Positions 43,463 through 52,832 of a stretch of 64,000 bases of DNA are shown piece after piece. A program made the position numbers and the translations under genes. The stretch covers positions 723,671-787,670 of the forward strand of contig NZ_JBEXMJ010000001.1 of assembly GCF_040610475.1 (NCBI RefSeq), in the 5' to 3' direction. The DNA is from Actinopolymorpha sp. NPDC004070 (lineage in GTDB: Bacteria > Actinomycetota > Actinomycetes > Propionibacteriales > Actinopolymorphaceae). Below the pieces are notes generated by a model. That model ran no database searches. It had not been told where the DNA came from and saw only the letters and a list, made by a program, of their open reading frames with translations. Numbering within the stretch: position 1 is the first letter of the stretch; each line of letters opens with the position of its first letter.

Positions 43463-44085
43463 GCGTCGGTGGCCGGCCCGGACTGGGTCGGGTGGCCGAG
43501 GATCCCGTCCGCGATCGCCTTCGCGGTGGCGGTGTCCGGCCCCGGCTGCGGCACGAACACCGCGGCGCGGTAGTAGCGCAGCTCGTCGATCGACTCGCGG
43601 ATGTCGGCGAGAGCCCGGTGGTTGCCGACCTTGCCGGGGCTGGCGAAGTAGGCCCGGGGATACCAGCGGCGGGCGAGTTCCTTGATCGAGGAGACGTCCA
43701 CGATGCGGTAGTGCAGGTGCTGCTCCAGCGTGGGCATGTCGCGGGCGAGGAACGCCCGGTCGGTGGCCACGGTGTTGCCGGCCAGCGGGGCCTTGTTGGC
43801 CTCGGGCGCGTAGGTGCGGACGTACGACAGAACCCGCTCCTCGGCCTCGGCGAGGGACACCCCCTGGGCGAGCTCGTTCAGCAGCCCCGAGGACGTGTGC
43901 ATGGTGCGCACCACGTCCCGCATCTGGTCCAGTGCCGGCTGGGGCGGTTTGATCACCAGGTCGACCCCGTCGCCGAGGACGTTGAGCTGCCCGTCGGTGA
44001 CGAGCGCGGCCACCTCGATGAGTGCGTCGGCTCCGAGGTCGAGCCCTGTCATCTCACAGTCGATCCACACCAAGCGGTCGTACAT
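43453..44085 (-). CDS. orn: Oligoribonuclease
   Basis: A DEDDh 3'-5' exonuclease that degrades 2-5-nt RNAs and pGpG, the final step of cyclic-di-GMP turnover; 210 residues. Active-site motifs are [21 protein letters not shown] and [11 protein letters not shown]. The C-terminal 25 or so residues are less conserved and end in a DNA repeat. ATG 44085 is preferred; TTG 44094 would add three residues. A TAGGCT lies 8 nt upstream. A GGDEF protein occurs 3.5 kb away, so pGpG removal is relevant. Confidence 0.94.
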   Translation of the reverse strand: MYDRLVWIDCEMTGLDLGADALIEVAALVTDGQLNVLGDGVDLVIKPPQPALDQMRDVVRTMHTSSGLLNELAQGVSLAEAEERVLSYVRTYAPEANKAPLAGNTVATDRAFLARDMPTLEQHLHYRIVDVSSIKELARRWYPRAYFASPGKVGNHRALADIRESIDELRYYRAAVFVPQPGPDTATAKAIADGILGHPTQSGPATDAVS

Positions 44086-44093
44086 GACTGTCA

Positions 44094-44099
44094 AGCCTA
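44094..44099 (-). promoter_or_regulatory. Candidate -10 (TAGGCT) for leaderless orn
   Basis: Minus-strand TAGGCT ends 8 nt before ATG 44085. Confidence 0.45.
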
Positions 44100-44115
44100 G
44101 GCGGTCCCGCCGCGG

Positions 44116-46083
44116 TCACGCCGACCGGCGGAAGCCTCGCCGGGCCCGGAGGTAGTCGGCCACCACGAAATCGCCCAACCTGTCCAGATCGGGCGTGAAA
44201 ACCCGGCCGCCGTTGCGCCGGGCCACCGCGTCCATGAACCGCGCGAGCCCCTCGTCCTCGCCGAGCATGAACAGGTTGAGGGTCGCGCCGTACCTCGTCA
44301 GCGCGTCCACCTCGGTGATCGTCGCCCGCAGCGTCTCGCGCGTGGTCGGCCAGGAGAAGAACGGCTCCCCGTCCGGCTCCAGGTGGGCGGTCGGCTCGCC
44401 GTCGGTGACCACGAGGATCACCGGTTCGGCGTCGGGGTGGCGGCGCACGTGCCGGCCGGCCAGCATCAGCGCGTGCTGGAGGTTGGTGCCCTGGATCCAG
44501 TCCGGTTCGATCTCGGCGAGCTGGACGGGGGAGAGGCGGCGGGCCACCCGGTCGAAGCCGATGATCTCCAGCGCGTCCTGGCGGAACCGCGTGGCGACCA
44601 GGTGCGACAGGGCCAGCGCGGTCTGTTTCATCGGGCCCCAGCGGCCCTCCTGGATCATGGAGTACGACAGGTCGACGCACAGCGCGACGGCCGCGGAGGA
44701 CCGGCGTTCGGTCTCGGCGATCTCGAAGTCCTCCACCGACAGCGACAGCGGCGGGCGGCGGCGTTCGGCGGCCGAGCGCAGCACGGCGTTGTGGACGGTG
44801 CGGGTGGCGTCGATGGGGTGCTCGTCGCCGAACCTCCACTCCCGGCTGGCGCCGGTCGGCTCGTCCGCCGCACCCGTGCGGTGGTCGTCGTGGTCGCCGC
44901 GCCCGCTGGTGGACAGCTCCTGGAACACCCGCCGCAGCGCCGTCTCGCCCAGCCGGCGCAGCGCCTTCGGGGTGAGCCGCAGCCCGTCTGCGCCGCGGGA
45001 GACGTAGCCCTGGCGTTCGAGTTCGCGTTCCAGCTCCCGGAGCGCGCGGATGTCGACCGCGGCCTCCGGCCCGAGCTGGCGTTCCAGCGCCTCGACGTCC
45101 ACGTCGTCCAGGGTGGCGCCGGGGTGTTCCTGGCCGAGCTGTTCGGTCAGGGCCTCCAGGTCGGCCAGGTCGGCCAGCGCCTCGACGGCCTCGCCGTAGC
45201 CGAGTGGCTGCTGCCCGCGCATCTGGGCGCGGGACTGCCAGTCCAGTCCGGGCCGAAGCGCGTGCAGGTTGTCGCGCAGCTGGCCGAGCTGGCTGGCGAG
45301 GTCGGGGTCGCCGAGCGCCTGGCTCATCAGCTGGGCCAGCTCGTCGCGTTGCTGCGGTGACAGCGACCGCATCAGGCGCTCGGCGGCAGCGGCGCGCCGG
45401 GCCAGCAGGTCGATCAGCTCGTCGGTGTCCGAGGGGTTCTCGGGGAAGAACTCACCGTGCCGCTGCATGAACTCGGCGAACCGGTCGGTGGTGTCCTCGC
45501 CGCGGGAGTGCGCGGCCAGCAGCTGGTTGAGGTCGGCGAGCATGTCGCGGACTGCCTGGCTGGCGGCCGGATCCTGCCCGGACAGCGCCTGCTTCATCCC
45601 GGCGAACTGCGCGTCCAGGATGTCCCGGCGAAGCATCTGCTGGATCTGGTCGTACGTCTGCCGGCCTTCTTCGGACTGCCATTCGTACGCCGAGAGCTCG
45701 CGGACGGCGCGCGCCACGTCGTCGGGGAGGGTGTCCAGCTCCATCTCCCGCATCCGCGCGTCGTCGCCGGGGTCACGGGCCAGGGTGTCCTTCTCCGCGG
45801 CCAGCGCCTGGTCGAGCATCTGGCGTACGCGGTCCAGCGTGCCGGCCAGGTTGCCGCGCCGGCGCGCCTCCTGCCGGCGCCGCCGGGCCGCCGCGTGCAG
45901 GTCGTTCAGCCCGCGCCGGCCCTGCGTGCCCTGCCGCAGCAGGTCCCGCAGCGCCTCCCGCAGGCTGCCGCCGGCGAGGACGTCGCGGCCGAGCTGGTCC
46001 AGCGCCTCGCGGACGTCGTACGGCGAGGCCAGCGGGTCCGGGCCGTTGTCCCACGGCCCGTAGCGGAACTTCCGTGCGCTCAC
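44116..46083 (-). CDS. VWA-domain protein, partner of the AAA+ ATPase
   Basis: A 655-residue cytosolic protein. The long N-terminal part is helical and Gln/Arg/Glu-rich (1-430). The C-terminal von Willebrand A domain carries the MIDAS motif DLSYSM (DxSxS), the Thr in GTNLQHAL and Asp in VTDGEPT. It resembles the VWA subunit of ChlI/ChlD- and MoxR-type pairs that use ATP to remodel or insert metal into targets. The AAA+ gene precedes it in the same direction, 75 bp away. No chlorophyll or cobalamin-chelatase gene is near, so it is not a magnesium chelatase in function. Confidence 0.87.
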   Translation of the reverse strand: MSARKFRYGPWDNGPDPLASPYDVREALDQLGRDVLAGGSLREALRDLLRQGTQGRRGLNDLHAAARRRRQEARRRGNLAGTLDRVRQMLDQALAAEKDTLARDPGDDARMREMELDTLPDDVARAVRELSAYEWQSEEGRQTYDQIQQMLRRDILDAQFAGMKQALSGQDPAASQAVRDMLADLNQLLAAHSRGEDTTDRFAEFMQRHGEFFPENPSDTDELIDLLARRAAAAERLMRSLSPQQRDELAQLMSQALGDPDLASQLGQLRDNLHALRPGLDWQSRAQMRGQQPLGYGEAVEALADLADLEALTEQLGQEHPGATLDDVDVEALERQLGPEAAVDIRALRELERELERQGYVSRGADGLRLTPKALRRLGETALRRVFQELSTSGRGDHDDHRTGAADEPTGASREWRFGDEHPIDATRTVHNAVLRSAAERRRPPLSLSVEDFEIAETERRSSAAVALCVDLSYSMIQEGRWGPMKQTALALSHLVATRFRQDALEIIGFDRVARRLSPVQLAEIEPDWIQGTNLQHALMLAGRHVRRHPDAEPVILVVTDGEPTAHLEPDGEPFFSWPTTRETLRATITEVDALTRYGATLNLFMLGEDEGLARFMDAVARRNGGRVFTPDLDRLGDFVVADYLRARRGFRRSA

Positions 46084-46110
46084 CGCGCCGCCCTTCTCGA
46101 GTGCCTGTGC

Positions 46111-46154
46111 CGAACGGAGTCGAACGGATCGAACGGATCGAACGGATCGAGCGG
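46111..46154. repeat. 9-bp tandem repeat between the AAA+ and VWA genes
   Basis: One CGAACGGAGT, three CGAACGGAT units and a partial fourth in the 75-bp spacer. It may affect spacing or coupling of the operon. Confidence 0.85.
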
Positions 46155-46158
46155 TCCG

Positions 46159-47541
46159 TCAGGCGCCGTAGTAGGTCACCCCGTCCACGGTCTCCTTCGC
46201 CAGCCGCCGGGTGAGGTGCAGGCCTTCCAGCACGAACTCCACCGCCGAGGCCACCTCGCCGGGCGCCGGCGCGTCACCGAGGTCGAGCCGCTCCAGGACC
46301 TTCGCCAGGCCGGGGATGGTGCCGAGCTGGTCGAGCAGCTCGTCGCCGCGGGTGAGCTCGCCGGTCTCCACCGTCGTGCCCTCGGCGAACCGGTTGCTGA
46401 ACCCGCCGAGGTCGAGGCCGCGCAGCCGGTCGCGGAACGTCTCCGCCAGCGCCACCCGCAGCTGGTGGCCGAAGATCTCCTGCTCGCGGCCCTCCTCGCC
46501 CATCTCGAACTCCACCTTGCCGTGGAGAGTGGGCAGGACGCCGGGGACGTCGCACACCCGCGCCACCGGGTCCGGCTCGCCGGTCAGCGCGGACCGCCGC
46601 AGCGCGGAGGCGCCGACGGTCTCCGCGGCGGTGATCGCGAACCGGGCGGACACACCGGACCGCTGGTCGATGGAGGGCGACTCGCGCAGGCCGCGGGTCA
46701 GCCGGGCCACCGCCTCGAGCAGGAAGTCCGGCACCGGCGCGGCCAGCTCCGCCTCCTGGCGGATCAGGACCAGCTCCTCCCGGACCTCCAGCGGGTAGTG
46801 CGTACGGATCTCGGCACCGAACCGGTCCTTCAGCGGGGTGATGATCCGGCCGCGGTTGGTGTAGTCCTCGGGGTTGGCCGAGGCGACCAGCAGCACGTCC
46901 AGCGGCAGCCGCAGGAGGTACCCGCGCACCTGGATGTCGCGTTCCTCCAGCACGTTGAACAACGCCACCTGGATGCGTTCGGCCAGGTCAGGAAGCTCGT
47001 TGAGGGCGAAGATGCCGCGGTTGGTGCGGGGGACCAGGCCGTAGTGGATGGTCTCGGGGTCACCGAGCGTGCGGCCCTCGGCGACCTTCACCGGGTCCAC
47101 GTCGCCCACCAGGTCGCCGACGCTGGTGTCGGGGGTGGCGAGCTTCTCGCCGTACCTCTCCTCCCGATGCTTCCACGCCACCGGCAGCTCGTCGCCGAGC
47201 TCGTCGGCCAGCCGCCGGCACCGGGTGCAGGTGGGGGCGTACGGGTGGTCGTTGATCTCACAGCCCTCGACCACCGGGGTCCACTCGTCGAGCAGGCCGA
47301 CGAGGGTGCGCATCAGGCGGGTCTTGCCCTGGCCGCGTTCACCGAGCAGGACGAGGTCGTGGCCGGCGAGCAGGGCGCGCTCGACCTGCGGGAGGACCGT
47401 GTCGTCGAAGCCCACGATGCCGGGAAACGCCGGGGTGCCGGAGCGGAGCGCGGCGACGAGGTTGGTGCGGAGTTCTTCCTTGACGCTGCGGTGCTGGTGC
47501 GGTGTGGCGCGCAGGGCGCCGAGTGTGGTGGGTCGGGTCAC
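46159..47541 (-). CDS. ChlI-like AAA+ ATPase
   Basis: A 460-residue AAA+ protein: Walker A LLGERGQGKT (near 65), a Cys4-containing insert (CEINDHPYAPTCTRC plus a further Cys nearby), Walker B region GIFALNELPDLAERIQVALFNVLEE, sensor 1 ASANPEDYTNRGRI and an Arg-rich sensor 2 area. It is the ATPase partner of the VWA protein (sigma54-activator/ChlI group). The start is GTG 47541, VTRPTTLGAL. Probably both proteins form a complex acting on an unknown client. Confidence 0.9.
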   Translation of the reverse strand: MTRPTTLGALRATPHQHRSVKEELRTNLVAALRSGTPAFPGIVGFDDTVLPQVERALLAGHDLVLLGERGQGKTRLMRTLVGLLDEWTPVVEGCEINDHPYAPTCTRCRRLADELGDELPVAWKHREERYGEKLATPDTSVGDLVGDVDPVKVAEGRTLGDPETIHYGLVPRTNRGIFALNELPDLAERIQVALFNVLEERDIQVRGYLLRLPLDVLLVASANPEDYTNRGRIITPLKDRFGAEIRTHYPLEVREELVLIRQEAELAAPVPDFLLEAVARLTRGLRESPSIDQRSGVSARFAITAAETVGASALRRSALTGEPDPVARVCDVPGVLPTLHGKVEFEMGEEGREQEIFGHQLRVALAETFRDRLRGLDLGGFSNRFAEGTTVETGELTRGDELLDQLGTIPGLAKVLERLDLGDAPAPGEVASAVEFVLEGLHLTRRLAKETVDGVTYYGA

Positions 47542-47593
47542 GCACTCGACCGTACGCCTGGAGCCCAAGTTTCGCGCAAGCCCCGCCGCGGAC

Positions 47594-49315
47594 CTACAGA
47601 TCGCCGGCGAGCGGGCTCACGCGGACCTCGACGCGGTTCTTGCCCTGCCGCTTGGCCCGCAGCAGCGCCTCGTCGGCGGCGGCCAGCAGCTGGGTGCGGG
47701 TGGCGCCGTGCCACGACTGCGCGAGGCCCGCGGTGATCCGGATCCGGCGGTCGTGCGGCAGGCAGTTCCACACGCGTTCCTCGATCCGCCGGCGGAGCGT
47801 GTCCACCACGTCGAACGCCTCCTCCGCGCTCCGGCTCGGCAGCACGATCACGAACTCCTCCCCGCCGAACCTGGCCACCGCGTCGTCGGGGGAGAGCGCC
47901 GCGCGCATCTCCTGCGCCAGTTCGCGCAGCAGGTCGTCGCCCACCAGGTGTGACAACTCGTCGTTGACACTCTTGAAGTCGTCCACGTCGACGAACGCGA
48001 CCGCGAGCGGGTGACCGGTCGCCGCGGACTCCACCAGCAGTTCGGGCAGCCGGATCTCGATCAGCCGCCGGTTGCCGAGCCCGGTCAGCGGGTCGGTGAG
48101 GTAGGCCGCGGCCCGGCGGCGCAGTTCGTCGCGCAACCGCTCCGCGGACAGCCGCTCGTCGAAGGATGTCACCCGGGCCCGGCGTTCGTTCCATCGGTCG
48201 CGGACCAGGCGGGACGTCAGCCGGGCGTACGCCTGGCCGGTGTGTTCGGGGCCGTGCACGCGGCGCAGCAGTTCGGCGTACTCCCAGTAGGCGCGTACGG
48301 CGACGACGTTCAGCCGGGGCAGCGCGTCGCCGACGGCGCAGGCCTGCGCGGCGCACTCCAGTGCCAGGTCGGTCTCACCCTCGTTGGCGTGCGCACGGGC
48401 CAGGCCGAGATGGCCGACGATGGTGGGCTCCTGGCGCTCGGTCGCGGCGACGGCATCCAGGTGGGCGCGCAGCTCCGGGACCACCTCGGCACCCGCGCCG
48501 AGCATCGCCCGCGCCGCGCCTGCCTGCACGACCACCTCGCGGGGCCAGTACGACCGGTCGATCGCGTCCACTCCCGACGGCGCCGCCTCGAACGCGGCCA
48601 GCGTCGCGCGGTAGTGCGCGCGGGCGGCGTCGGCCTCGCCGATGAGCTCCAGCTCGCACGCCCAGTTGAGTTCCAGCCAGCCGCTGTTGTAGGCGTACAG
48701 GGTCGCCAGCATGGCGTCGGACAACGCGGTGGACACCTCGCGCAGCCGCTCAAGCCAGGTGACGGCCAGCTCGTAGAGGTCCAGGCGGGCCAGGGCGAGC
48801 ACGGCCGCGTTGATGGCGTGGCCGATCGCGTAGCCGGGCTCGGCGATCTCCTCCAGCAGCACCACCGCGCGGGCGAGCTCGTCGTAGGCCGGCTCGAACC
48901 GGCTGCGCAGCAACAGCGCCATGCCGCGCAGTGCGTGCCCGAACGCTTCCCAGGTCCGGTCGTCGAACGGCTCGGCCAGCCGGATCATCTCCGTGGCCGC
49001 GGCGTCGGCGAGGTCGAGCTCGCCGAGTTCGTGGTGGGCGGCGAAGCGGACGAACCGCAGCCACTGCGCACGTTCGTGCGCGTGCCTGCGCCGGGCGTCA
49101 CCCAGCAGGTCGTCCAGCTCGGCCAGCACCTCGCGGGCGGACCCGGACTGCGCGCGGATCAGCAGGCCGGTCACGTCGGCGAGCTCGGGCGGGCGAGCGC
49201 GCATCTGCCGGGCCCCGAGGTGGGCACCACCAGCCGCGGCGCCCGAGGGGCCATCCGGTCGGGCAGCCGATTCGCCGCCGTCCCACGCGGCATGGCGGTG
49301 GTGTGAGTGGTTCAT
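47594..49315 (-). CDS. Diguanylate cyclase with TPR-like sensory half
   Basis: A 573-residue cytosolic protein. Residues about 45-400 are helical and TPR-like (LGELDLADAAATEMIRLAEP, NEGETDLALECAAQAC); residues about 410-573 form a GGDEF domain with LTDPLTGLGNRRLIEIRL and active-site RFGGEEFVIVL. It should make cyclic-di-GMP from GTP. No RxxD I-site of the usual spacing is evident. The His-rich N-terminus (MNHSHHRH) is unusual. ATG 49315 has only a weak GGGGACG site, and the frame runs open upstream; those codons are shadow. Confidence 0.88.
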   Translation of the reverse strand: MNHSHHRHAAWDGGESAARPDGPSGAAAGGAHLGARQMRARPPELADVTGLLIRAQSGSAREVLAELDDLLGDARRRHAHERAQWLRFVRFAAHHELGELDLADAAATEMIRLAEPFDDRTWEAFGHALRGMALLLRSRFEPAYDELARAVVLLEEIAEPGYAIGHAINAAVLALARLDLYELAVTWLERLREVSTALSDAMLATLYAYNSGWLELNWACELELIGEADAARAHYRATLAAFEAAPSGVDAIDRSYWPREVVVQAGAARAMLGAGAEVVPELRAHLDAVAATERQEPTIVGHLGLARAHANEGETDLALECAAQACAVGDALPRLNVVAVRAYWEYAELLRRVHGPEHTGQAYARLTSRLVRDRWNERRARVTSFDERLSAERLRDELRRRAAAYLTDPLTGLGNRRLIEIRLPELLVESAATGHPLAVAFVDVDDFKSVNDELSHLVGDDLLRELAQEMRAALSPDDAVARFGGEEFVIVLPSRSAEEAFDVVDTLRRRIEERVWNCLPHDRRIRITAGLAQSWHGATRTQLLAAADEALLRAKRQGKNRVEVRVSPLAGDL

Positions 49316-49699
49316 CTGTGCGTCCCCGTCCCGCAGCCGCTCCGGCCGGTCCGGAACGTCAACGACGAGACGGTCGGGATGGTCACGGTCCCTCCGCGGA
49401 GAATGTCCGGCACCGCTCCTTGCTGCGATGGCCGGTGGCGGCCAATTGGGGGTACGACGCACCGGCAGCGTAAGCCACCGGCCGCCGGGGTACACCGCGG
49501 GTCCACCCTCCCGGGGGGCATTTGTGCCCCAGTCCCGGGTATGCCCGGGCATCGCCGTTCGGGGATCACACCAGCGATGGGCAATCCGCTCGGGTTCGGG
49601 GAGCGTCACCCGGATCACCGATGGTCGAGGACCGGGGCGGAGTAGGTCGGCCGCTCCTCGGGTACACCCAAGACGTGTCTCGGGCGAGGGGGCCAGCCC
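49316..49699. other. 384-bp divergent spacer
   Basis: Divergent region between the GGDEF and protease genes. It contains small GC palindromes (for example CCCGGG-TATG-CCCGGG) but no gene. Confidence 0.4.
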
Positions 49700-50803
49700 G
49701 TGGGAACGACCCGTCAGCTTCGGCCCGCGGTGTCCCGGTCCGCCGCGCTCGCGGTGTTCGTCGTGCTGCTCGCGTTCGCCGCGGGCGCGGCCGGATGCAC
49801 CGGGAACCCGCCCGACAGTGACCGGAACGGAACCGGCGCGTCGAAGAGGGTGGCCGGTGCCGCACCGGGCGGTGAGGCGCAGGCGCTGCAGCGTGACTAC
49901 GAGGCCGTCGTACGCCACACCCTCATCTCCGTCGTACAGCTCAACGTCAGCGGTGGCGGGCTCGGGTCCGGCATCGTCTACGACAAGCAGGGCCACATCG
50001 TCACCAACGCGCACGTGCTGGGCCGGTCCACCACGGTGCAGGTTCTGCTCGCCACGGGCGGGGCGCCGCTGACCGCACATCTGGTCGCGGCGTACACGCC
50101 GAGCGACCTCGCGGTGGTCAAGCTGGACCGGGCACCGCGGCTGGCGCCGGCGACGTTCGCCGACTCCAGCAAGCTGCGGGTGGGCCAGATCGTGCTGGCC
50201 ATGGGAAACCCGCTCGGCCTGTCCGGCAGTGTGACCAGCGGCATCATCTCCGCGGTCGGGCGTACCGTCCCGGAGTCGTCTCGTGACGGCGTGCCGGGCA
50301 CGACGATTACGAGCATGATCCAGACGTCGGCGCCGATCAACCCGGGCAACAGCGGCGGCGCCCTGGTCGACCTGACCGGGAAGGTGGTCGGCATCCCCAC
50401 GCTGGCCGCCACCGATCCACAGGTCGAGGGCGGCGGCGTCGCCGCCGGCATCGGGTTCGCCATCCCGAGCAACACCGTGACCCGGATCGCCGGGCAGATC
50501 ATCAGGCACGGGCGAGTGGTGAACTCCGGCCGGGCGGCGCTCGGCGTGACCGGCACGACGGTCACCGATCCCCAGGGCACGCCGATCGGCGTCGGCGTCG
50601 TGTCGGTGCGCACCGGCAGCGGCGCGGCGAACGCCGGCATTCTGCGCGGCGACGTCATCACCGCCGTCAACGCGGTGAAGACGCCGACGAGCGCGGCGCT
50701 GAGCGAGGTCATCGCCCAGCACCGGCCCGGGCAACTGGTCACCGTCTCCATCCGCCGCCAGGACAAGGACGCGACCGTGAAGGTGAAACTCGGTCAGCTC
50801 TGA
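49700..50803 (+). CDS. Secreted HtrA/DegP-type serine protease
   Basis: A 367-residue trypsin-like S1C protease with a C-terminal PDZ domain. The N-terminal hydrophobic signal ends at a cysteine in AAGAAGCTG, a lipobox-like site, so a lipoprotein is possible. The triad is His in IVTNAHVLG, Asp in TPSDLAVVKLD and Ser in INPGNSGGALVD. The PDZ domain (about 270-365) contains SGAANAGILRGDVITAVN. GTG 49700 follows GAGGGGGC. It likely degrades or refolds misfolded envelope proteins. Its 3' end overlaps the convergent SRPBCC gene by 10 bp. Confidence 0.92.
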   Translation: MGTTRQLRPAVSRSAALAVFVVLLAFAAGAAGCTGNPPDSDRNGTGASKRVAGAAPGGEAQALQRDYEAVVRHTLISVVQLNVSGGGLGSGIVYDKQGHIVTNAHVLGRSTTVQVLLATGGAPLTAHLVAAYTPSDLAVVKLDRAPRLAPATFADSSKLRVGQIVLAMGNPLGLSGSVTSGIISAVGRTVPESSRDGVPGTTITSMIQTSAPINPGNSGGALVDLTGKVVGIPTLAATDPQVEGGGVAAGIGFAIPSNTVTRIAGQIIRHGRVVNSGRAALGVTGTTVTDPQGTPIGVGVVSVRTGSGAANAGILRGDVITAVNAVKTPTSAALSEVIAQHRPGQLVTVSIRRQDKDATVKVKLGQL

Positions 50804-51240
50804 GCAGTCGTCGACTCCGCCCGCGCGGTGAGGCCGCTGCGCTCCATCTGGAGGTAGCGGCGGTTGAGGGACCTGGTGAACAACCTGACCAGCCAGGCAC
50901 CCGGCCCGGTGTGCGCGACGGCCAGGCGGACCTTCGCGGCCTCCCTGCCGTCCGCCGACCGCACAGGGGTGACGGAGTGGCTGCCGGTGGTCAGGACGCC
51001 GGGGGAGCGGGTGACCCACACGAACGACGAACCCTCGACGAGTTCGGTCACCTCCCAGGTCAGCTCGGGCAGCTTCGGCTGCCTGACCACGGCGCGTTCG
51101 CCGACGGCGAGCGGGCCGGTGCCGAGCCGGCGTACCGACGTCATCGACTCGCTCCACTCCGGCCAGCGCTCGACGTCGACCAGCAGCTTCCAGACCTGCT
51201 CGGCGGGAGCGGCGACCTCGAACTCGACCTCGTCATGCAT
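50794..51240 (-). CDS. SRPBCC/START-fold protein
   Basis: A 148-residue SRPBCC ligand-binding protein (polyketide cyclase/dehydrase-like): FEVAAPAEQVWKLLVDVERWPEWS starts the fold and the C-terminal helix follows (GAWLVRLFTRSLNRRYLQME). Ligand unknown. ATG 51240 follows GGAGGAAG. It diverges from the tetR gene with the operator in between, so the TetR regulator may control it. Confidence 0.85.
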   Translation of the reverse strand: MHDEVEFEVAAPAEQVWKLLVDVERWPEWSESMTSVRRLGTGPLAVGERAVVRQPKLPELTWEVTELVEGSSFVWVTRSPGVLTTGSHSVTPVRSADGREAAKVRLAVAHTGPGAWLVRLFTRSLNRRYLQMERSGLTARAESTTAQS

Positions 51241-51319
51241 GACTTCCTCCAAGGGAGCCACGTGCCGCGGGCCGTCCAGGTCCTGGAGGCCGCGGCGCAG
51301 CGGGACTGCACACCGTCAT

Positions 51320-51337
51320 ATGTACCATCTGGTACAT
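51320..51337. promoter_or_regulatory. TetR operator overlapping a leaderless promoter
   Basis: ATGTACCA-TC-TGGTACAT is a perfect 8-2-8 dyad. Within it TACCAT (51323-51328) ends 7 nt before the tetR ATG at 51336, and the right arm includes the first two bases of the start codon. Bound repressor would cover the -10 and the start site. Confidence 0.7.
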
Positions 51338-51950
51338 GCCGAAGGACAGCCGAGCAGACAACGAATCCGAGCGGCGGTCCTCGTCCCGGCCGGCCAGGAA
51401 TCGGCTGCTCGACGAGGTGGTCGCGCACTTCGCCCGCCACGGCGTCGGCGACTTCAGCCTGCGCGGGCTCGCGGCCGCGCTCGGCACCAGCCATCGCATG
51501 CTCATCTACCACTTCGGCTCCAAGGACGGCCTGCTGGTGGAGGTGGTACGCCGGGTCGAGGCAGAGCAGCGCGCGGCGATGGCACAGCTCAACCTGGACT
51601 CAGACCACAGCGCCGCCCACCTGGCCCGGGAGTTCCACCACCGTCTGTCCGCCGCCGACCACTGGCCCGCGCGGCTGTTCTTCGAGCTGACCGGGCAGGC
51701 GCTGGTCGGCAACCCGCACGCCCTGCCACTGCTGGACGGCATCGTCGACGCCTGGCTGCCACCGCTCACCGAACTCAGCCGGCGAACAGGCCGCTCGGAG
51801 GCCGATGCTCGGGCACACGCGCGGCTGGCGCTGGCCGTCGCCCGCGGTCTGCTGTTCGACCTGCTCGCCACCGGTGACCGGGATGCCGTGGACGCGGCGG
51901 CGGAGGCCTTCCTCGTGTCCTACGAGACCGTCAGCCCTTCAGGCCCGTGA
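51336..51950 (+). CDS. TetR-family regulator
   Basis: A 204-residue regulator. The N-terminal HTH is LLDEVVAHFARHGVGDFSLRGLAAALGTSHRMLIYHFGSKDGLL (TetR_N, about 24-70); the C-terminal half is a helical ligand domain with ARLFFELTGQALVGNPHALP. It is likely autoregulatory through the operator at its start and may also control the divergent SRPBCC gene. The stop overlaps the convergent ABC permease gene by 20 bp. Ligand unknown. Confidence 0.9.
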   Translation: MPKDSRADNESERRSSSRPARNRLLDEVVAHFARHGVGDFSLRGLAAALGTSHRMLIYHFGSKDGLLVEVVRRVEAEQRAAMAQLNLDSDHSAAHLAREFHHRLSAADHWPARLFFELTGQALVGNPHALPLLDGIVDAWLPPLTELSRRTGRSEADARAHARLALAVARGLLFDLLATGDRDAVDAAAEAFLVSYETVSPSGP

Positions 51951-52785
51951 GCGCGATCCCCTGGATGAACCTGCGCTGGGCGAGGAAGAACACCACGATG
52001 ACCGGCAGCGCGATCATGAACGCGTACGCCGCCTGGGGACCCAGCTCGGTCTGGTAGAGGCTGGTGCGGAAGTAGTGCATCCCCAGCGACAGCGTGTAGA
52101 GATTGGGGTCGTTGAGGTAGATGAGCGGGCCGAGGAAGTCGTTCCAGCTCGCCACGAACTGCAGCAACCCCACCACCGACAACGCCGGAACGGCCAGCGG
52201 CAGCACGATGCTCGCGAAGATCCGCAGCTCCGAGGCGCCGTCGATCCGGGCGGCCTCGGTCATCTCGACCGGGATCCGCAGGAAGAACTGCCGGAGCATG
52301 AAGATGTAGAACGGCACACCGAAGAAGCTCGGCACCGTCAGCGGCAGGAAGGTGTTCACCCAACCCAGGTTGGCGAACATGATGTACTGCGAGATCATCG
52401 TCACCTCGTACGGCAACAGCATGGTGCTGATGACGAGCACGAACACCACGTTGCGCCCGCGCCAGCGGATGTGGGAGAAGCCGTACGCCACCAGCGCGCT
52501 CGACACCGCCACACCCACCACCGAGACCGCGGCGACGAAGAGGCTGTTCCGGAAGAACGTCCACACCGGGACGGTCTGGAACGCCGCAGCGTAGTTGGCG
52601 ATGTGCGGCGAGACCGGGATCCACATCGGCGGCACCCGGAGGTTCTGCTCCTGCGTCTTCAGCGACGTCGACACCAACGCGAGGACGGGCACCACGAACG
52701 CCAGTCCCACCAACGCGAGGACCGCGTGCCGTCCGGCCCGGCCCAGTGCCGCCACTCCCGCCGGGAGGTTCGCCGATCGTGCCAT
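51931..52785 (-). CDS. Sugar ABC transporter permease (MalG type)
   Basis: A 284-residue permease of CUT1 carbohydrate importers with six spans and the coupling motif EAARIDGASELRIFASIVLPLAVPAL (EAA loop). It is the last gene of a three-gene operon with a second permease and a binding protein. No ATPase gene is present; in actinobacteria such systems typically share an MsiK-type ATPase. The transported sugar is unknown. Confidence 0.92.
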   Translation of the reverse strand: MARSANLPAGVAALGRAGRHAVLALVGLAFVVPVLALVSTSLKTQEQNLRVPPMWIPVSPHIANYAAAFQTVPVWTFFRNSLFVAAVSVVGVAVSSALVAYGFSHIRWRGRNVVFVLVISTMLLPYEVTMISQYIMFANLGWVNTFLPLTVPSFFGVPFYIFMLRQFFLRIPVEMTEAARIDGASELRIFASIVLPLAVPALSVVGLLQFVASWNDFLGPLIYLNDPNLYTLSLGMHYFRTSLYQTELGPQAAYAFMIALPVIVVFFLAQRRFIQGIALTGLKG

Positions 52786-52832
52786 CGCCTGACTCCTTCT
52801 GCCTGTCAACGCGAACTTGCCTGGGAGGAGAC

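Noticed and set aside
44116..47541. Magnesium chelatase for chlorophyll
   Set aside because: There is no ChlH/BchH or tetrapyrrole gene; the pair is of the general AAA+/VWA type.
49316..51157. Upstream extension of the GGDEF gene
   Set aside because: It runs antisense to the HtrA gene; the TPR-like protein starts at ATG 49315.
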